Shown: positions 6,339 through 9,284 of the stretch, one piece after another | Layout: the number at the start of each line of letters is the position of its first letter | Position numbering within the stretch: the first letter of the stretch is position 1 | NCBI GenBank assembly: GCA_029882725.1 | Contig: JAOUKG010000051.1 | Location: forward strand, 1-9,284 | DNA: 9,284 nt | DNA from: Cyclobacteriaceae bacterium | GTDB lineage: Bacteria; Bacteroidota; Bacteroidia; Cytophagales; Cyclobacteriaceae | Reading direction: 5' to 3' | Made by a program: the position numbers and the translations under genes | The notes under the pieces: generated by a model | Databases searched by the model: none | What the model was told of the DNA's origin: nothing | What the model saw: only the letters and a program-made list of their open reading frames with translations

Positions 6339-7550
6339 TTATTCATCTAGAAATTCTTCAAAGAATGTGAATACACTAGTTTTTTCAGGATGATCAGGAT
6401 CTCCAGCATATGCTAAATGTGCTTTTGGAGTATATTTTAATTTCACCACGCCTTCTGCAATTAACTCTCCATTTTCTCCATCTCTACTTGAATACATTCT
6501 TACCGTTAAGTCATACTCTTCATCCATCATAAACTTGTCTTTATTTTGGTAAATTAAATGCATAAAAGCATAATCTTGTATCCATTGGCTATTGTACTGG
6601 CTGTAAGTACGTAAAGCTTTAGGCGAGTGTTGGCGGTATGCAAAATCTTTTGTTTCTATTCTTTTAATCATATTTTGCCATGAGGCAGATTTTGCTCTTG
6701 ATTCTGTACGGTTTGTTTTGATCCCTCCCATTTCGAATTCGATATTGATTTCTTGACCTGGAAATTGTTCATTTGGAGGAAATTTGAAAAACGCCATGTA
6801 ATTCATGTTACCTGCCATGTCCAAAACTGTTTTAAAATCTTTTCCATTAACCATTGGTGGTTTGTTTTCGTAACCTCTTTTCATCAACTGCCAATCTTCT
6901 GCGGCAAAAACAATTTTGCCTACGTTTTTACTATATACTGCATTTTTCATCCAGACAGCAGTTTCCTTTTCCATAGCCTCGGTGTTTACTTTAGCCATTT
7001 TTTGATCATACAAAACCTGAGCTGTTTCAGTATCATAATCAGAAAAGTTTGCTGAATCTTTCGAAGCTACACATAGGACTTTACCATTTTGTGAAAAGCC
7101 ATATATGTCTTTCGAGATTTCCACAAAAAGCCATTCATCTTGGTTGTTAGCTAGATTCGGACAATCCTTATCGGTTAAATAAAAATAATTGAAGTCATAT
7201 TTAGTCTTATACTTCTCTTTAAGCTGAAAAGTCATTGAATTTGGTCTGTCACCGTATCCTTTTCCACCTAATTCAACATACAGATTATTTATAATATTAC
7301 CGTCTTTTTCTTTGGTATATCTAAATCCGGCAGTATTTTGTCTGTCTATGATTTGATCGTTTAAAAAATACGTTCCTGAAATTCCAGATGCATCAGTAAA
7401 GTCATATGTTTTGTATTTCCCTCCACTTTTGCTACTTTTTTCCATTTTGGAAGCCATTTTAGCGGCTAATTTTTCCTTCATGGATTGAGCTGTTGACATG
7501 CCCATTAGGCCGATGAGTGCTACTGTTAATACTAATTTTATTTTTTTCAT
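6339..7550 (-). CDS. Secreted protein of unknown function
   Basis: The 403-residue product starts with a clear Sec signal peptide (MKKIKLVLTVALIGLMGMST, cleavage likely at A-Q around residue 21-22). It has no lipobox cysteine and no later membrane helix. A short Lys/Met-rich helix follows (MKEKLAAKMASKMEKSSKS), then a Ser-Gly-Gly linker and a mixed region rich in aromatic and charged residues. Only two cysteines are visible (in DKDCPNL and KVLCVAS). The C-terminal half reads as beta strands (INIEFEMGG, YDLTVRMYSS, AEGVVKLKY), and it ends acidic (FFEEFLDE) with no recognisable type IX secretion tail. I do not recognise the family. It lies 28 bp after the glycine-rich gene on the same strand and is followed by a strong terminator, so the two are very probably one operon and may interact. 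Confidence 0.8.
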   Translation of the reverse strand: MKKIKLVLTVALIGLMGMSTAQSMKEKLAAKMASKMEKSSKSGGKYKTYDFTDASGISGTYFLNDQIIDRQNTAGFRYTKEKDGNIINNLYVELGGKGYGDRPNSMTFQLKEKYKTKYDFNYFYLTDKDCPNLANNQDEWLFVEISKDIYGFSQNGKVLCVASKDSANFSDYDTETAQVLYDQKMAKVNTEAMEKETAVWMKNAVYSKNVGKIVFAAEDWQLMKRGYENKPPMVNGKDFKTVLDMAGNMNYMAFFKFPPNEQFPGQEINIEFEMGGIKTNRTESRAKSASWQNMIKRIETKDFAYRQHSPKALRTYSQYNSQWIQDYAFMHLIYQNKDKFMMDEEYDLTVRMYSSRDGENGELIAEGVVKLKYTPKAHLAYAGDPDHPEKTSVFTFFEEFLDE

Positions 7551-7578
7551 TTTTTCATTTTTTATTTATACTGAATAA

Positions 7579-8892
7579 TTATTTGTTAAATGATCCGGAT
7601 CTGCCCCTTGAGCCATTACTTCCTCTATAATGATTTAATGTTTTTGCGGGACCGCCACTTCCGGCATTTCCTCCATTGTTGATTACTACTAATTGTAACG
7701 TAGAAGCCCCATTTCCAGAAACAGAAACATCACCACCATTTCCGCCATCACCACCATTACCTCCATTATCACTATCCGTATAAGCTTCATCTCCATCACC
7801 ACCATTTCCACCACTCACATTAAGTGTGATATTGTTACTGTTATTTACTTTTGCTTCTGCTAATATTTCTCCTGTAGAAGCATTCGTAATGGTTACTTTT
7901 GTAATATTTTCATTATTTACAATCATTTTCTCCGCATACACATCTATGTTTTTACCGTCTTTTCCATGTCCTCCATGCTCAGAACGCCCTGAAACACCAG
8001 AACGTCCATGTTGCCCCCCTCCACCTTGGAATTGATAGGAAATATTATTTTTATAATTTATCGGATGACTAAAAGTACCTTTGACTTTAGAGTCAAATTT
8101 TGACCAAACTTCTATTTCAATTTTATCATTTGGTATTTTTCGACTATCGCTGGCTACTTTAAAGTCTCCTCCGGAAAAGTCTCCCCCTTTAGTAGTTGCT
8201 TCAAAATCAGTATAAGGTGTCTTTCCTCCTAAATTTTTAGTTTTTAATACTGTTCCATTTGTTAATTCAACTTCCATTCCTATCGCCACTACGGTTATCA
8301 TGCCAATTTCTGAGGGGGAATCAACGAATTTTAGTTTTATCGATTTTATTGATTTTCCTTTAAGTGTGTTTTCCTCAGCCTCCTTTGCTGCTATTGCAGC
8401 ATTCGCTGACTTCCTCTCATCTCGGGATCCTGCTTGTTTACTCTTAATGGTATTTCTATAGTTATCCAATGCTTCTTTTTCAGCAACATATGCCCCTGGT
8501 TTACCATTAGACAGGATGTAGTTTATTGTAGCTCCTTTAGAAGGAGACCATGTATAATAGTATATTTTTTTATCGATGACGGTAACAACTGTATTATCAT
8601 TTCCTCCGTGGTAATAGGCTGGGTGAGTAGGTAAATCAGCTACATAAAACTCGTCAATAATCCCAACACGCTTTATTAAAATCTTTACGTATTGCTCTCC
8701 TTCCTTAAACAATTCAACTGGCCATTTCTTTTTGGCTAATTCAAAAGTGTATTTATTGTATCCTTTTTCTATGGGCTTGTATACTAAATAGCTTCCTGAT
8801 TCAATTTTGGCCAGCTCAATATTTTGATTGTTTTGAGCGAAGCTGGAAGAGTACATACCTATAAGAAGTAATACTATTAGCGTCTGTTTCAT
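7579..8892 (-). CDS. Secreted glycine-rich, collagen-like protein
   Basis: This 437-residue protein has a Sec signal peptide (MKQTLIVLLLIGMYSSSFAQ, cleavage after Ala19 or Gln20). Residues 21 to about 150 are Tyr/Lys-rich and unrecognised. A charged Ala/Lys/Glu-rich helix follows (about 150-180), then a beta-rich region to about 285. The C-terminal third has three glycine-rich blocks. The first, near 288-312, contains GQHGRSGVSGRS, in collagen-like Gly-X-Y steps, followed by GGHGKDG. The second, near 359-394, contains GGNGGDGG repeats. The third runs from about 405 to the end. Between the blocks are beta-strand stretches such as ITKVTITNASTGEIL. There is no cell-wall anchor or type IX tail. 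The pattern suits an extended surface or matrix protein, but no function can be named. The start gives an ideal signal peptide. The 403-residue secreted gene follows after 28 bp. Confidence 0.82.
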   Translation of the reverse strand: MKQTLIVLLLIGMYSSSFAQNNQNIELAKIESGSYLVYKPIEKGYNKYTFELAKKKWPVELFKEGEQYVKILIKRVGIIDEFYVADLPTHPAYYHGGNDNTVVTVIDKKIYYYTWSPSKGATINYILSNGKPGAYVAEKEALDNYRNTIKSKQAGSRDERKSANAAIAAKEAEENTLKGKSIKSIKLKFVDSPSEIGMITVVAIGMEVELTNGTVLKTKNLGGKTPYTDFEATTKGGDFSGGDFKVASDSRKIPNDKIEIEVWSKFDSKVKGTFSHPINYKNNISYQFQGGGGQHGRSGVSGRSEHGGHGKDGKNIDVYAEKMIVNNENITKVTITNASTGEILAEAKVNNSNNITLNVSGGNGGDGDEAYTDSDNGGNGGDGGNGGDVSVSGNGASTLQLVVINNGGNAGSGGPAKTLNHYRGSNGSRGRSGSFNK

Positions 8893-8941
8893 TTTTTCAA
8901 TTTGGTTTGATATAATTCAATGGATAATTCTCACTATAGGG

Positions 8942-8949
8942 CAAAACTA
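8942..8949 (-). promoter_or_regulatory. Candidate -7 promoter box of the secreted-protein operon
   Basis: On the minus strand this reads TAGTTTTG, which fits the Bacteroidota -7 consensus TAnnTTTG. It lies about 50 bp upstream of the glycine-rich gene's ATG, a plausible leader length. A clear -33 TTG at the right spacing is not evident. The rest of 8893-9090 shows no other signal that I can support. Confidence 0.35.
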
Positions 8950-9090
8950 TTTCAACAGGAACCTGAAATTTCTTTACATGAACGTTTGTTGGGTCGTATC
9001 GAGAATTCGATGGGCTTTATTTATTATTTGTTATTTTCCCCCTTTGGCAGGGAGTAACGTAAACACAAGAATTGTGTATGAGTAACTATA

Positions 9091-9284
9091 TTAAAAACCG
9101 CATAATAAAAGAGGCAAATTACCTGTTTCACGAGCCTCCGGGTCGTGAAACAGGTAAAAAGTATTTCTTTGAGGTTGTCTCAATACTTTTGAAACAACCT
9201 CATCTAATTGAGCTTTGCTAATACCGACATTAACAACTCCTTTTTCCGTATGGCAACAGGTAAAACGCTGCCATCTTTCATGTG
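9091..9284 (-). CDS. Possible 3' end of a hypothetical gene, truncated by the window edge
   Basis: A frame on the minus strand is open from the window edge (9283) for about 63 codons to TAA at 9093-9091. It reads HERWQRFTCCHTEKG, then VVNVGISKAQLDEVVSKVL, and ends NLPLLLCGF. The composition looks protein-like (an amphipathic helix around QLDEVVSKVL), but no family is recognised. Two strong hairpins (9119-9157 and 9171-9201) lie inside it, which is unusual for coding DNA. The alternative is that the frame is open by chance across a structured non-coding region. A second frame on the same strand (start near 9281) gives only 25 codons. Confidence 0.3.
   Translation of the reverse strand, partial: HERWQRFTCCHTEKGVVNVGISKAQLDEVVSKVLRQPQRNTFYLFHDPEARETGNLPLLLCGF
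9119..9157. repeat. Perfect 15-bp inverted repeat (hairpin)
   Basis: TTACCTGTTTCACGA (9119-9133) pairs perfectly with TCGTGAAACAGGTAA (9143-9157) around the 9-nt GC-rich loop GCCTCCGGG. The stem is the strongest in the right part of the window. No good U-run follows on either strand, so a standard terminator is doubtful. It could be a mobile-element or protein-binding dyad. Confidence 0.7.
9171..9201. repeat. Second inverted repeat next to the 9119-9157 hairpin
   Basis: GAGGTTGT (9171-9178) pairs with ACAACCTC (9194-9201). After one mismatch, TCAA (9180-9183) pairs with TTGA (9189-9192) around the loop TACTT. It lies 13 bp from the preceding hairpin, so the two form a tandem pair. Confidence 0.6.

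Noticed and set aside
7730..7815. Repetitive CCACCATT-like tract that might suggest a CRISPR array or VNTR
   Set aside because: The repeats are irregular, have no spacers, and are explained by codons for the GGNGGDGG protein repeats.
9119..9201. Integron attC site
   Set aside because: The expected conserved core ends (GTTRRRY and its complement) are not found at the right places and no integrase or cassette array is visible.
1..9284. tRNA or rRNA genes
   Set aside because: No cloverleaf with a GTTCGA-type T-loop and acceptor stem, and no rRNA-like conserved blocks were seen on either strand; this was checked by eye only.

Overview
The window looks like a chromosomal accessory region of a member of the Bacteroidota (Cytophagia or Saprospiria type). 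The base composition is AT-rich. The PadR gene followed by an FtsX/MacB-type permease with an N-terminal prefix domain is a pairing typical of that phylum. The signal peptides end in Ala-Gln, and at least one start region resembles the phylum's TAnnTTTG promoter box. The ribosome binding sites are weak or absent, which also fits. Species cannot be named from the sequence.

Layout. Positions 1-121 hold an imperfect palindrome that can fold into a branched structure. About 165-706 is the decayed 3' end of an IS66-family element: the C-terminal end of its transposase and a right terminal repeat ending GGCTTAC at 706. At 794-981 lie repeated, inverted ends that look like IS21-family termini with no transposase between them. 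On the plus strand, 1081-2295 encodes a secreted alpha/beta hydrolase of the PAF-acetylhydrolase/dienelactone hydrolase type. It is followed by a small membrane-anchored gene, 2348-2580, split by a -1 frameshift. Convergent to these, on the minus strand, a PadR repressor (5717-5388) is translationally coupled through TAATG to a 911-residue permease (5388-2653). Repeats just upstream of padR are a good candidate for its operator. Positions 5761-6338 are a second mobile-element graveyard: the C-terminus of a DDE transposase, a GC-rich hairpin, a MITE-like element of about 140 bp, and a long terminator hairpin. Two secreted proteins of unknown function form a minus-strand operon (8892-7579, then 7550-6339). 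The first ends in glycine-rich, partly collagen-like repeats. The right edge has two strong hairpins inside what may be the 3' end of another minus-strand gene.

How it works together. The PadR/permease pair is a self-contained regulatory unit whose ATPase is not in the window. The two secreted proteins probably act together at the cell surface. I recognise no family for either, so they are the best candidate here for something undescribed. The rest is mostly insertion-sequence debris, which suggests a frequently rearranged locus. All family assignments come from reading motifs; no database search was run.
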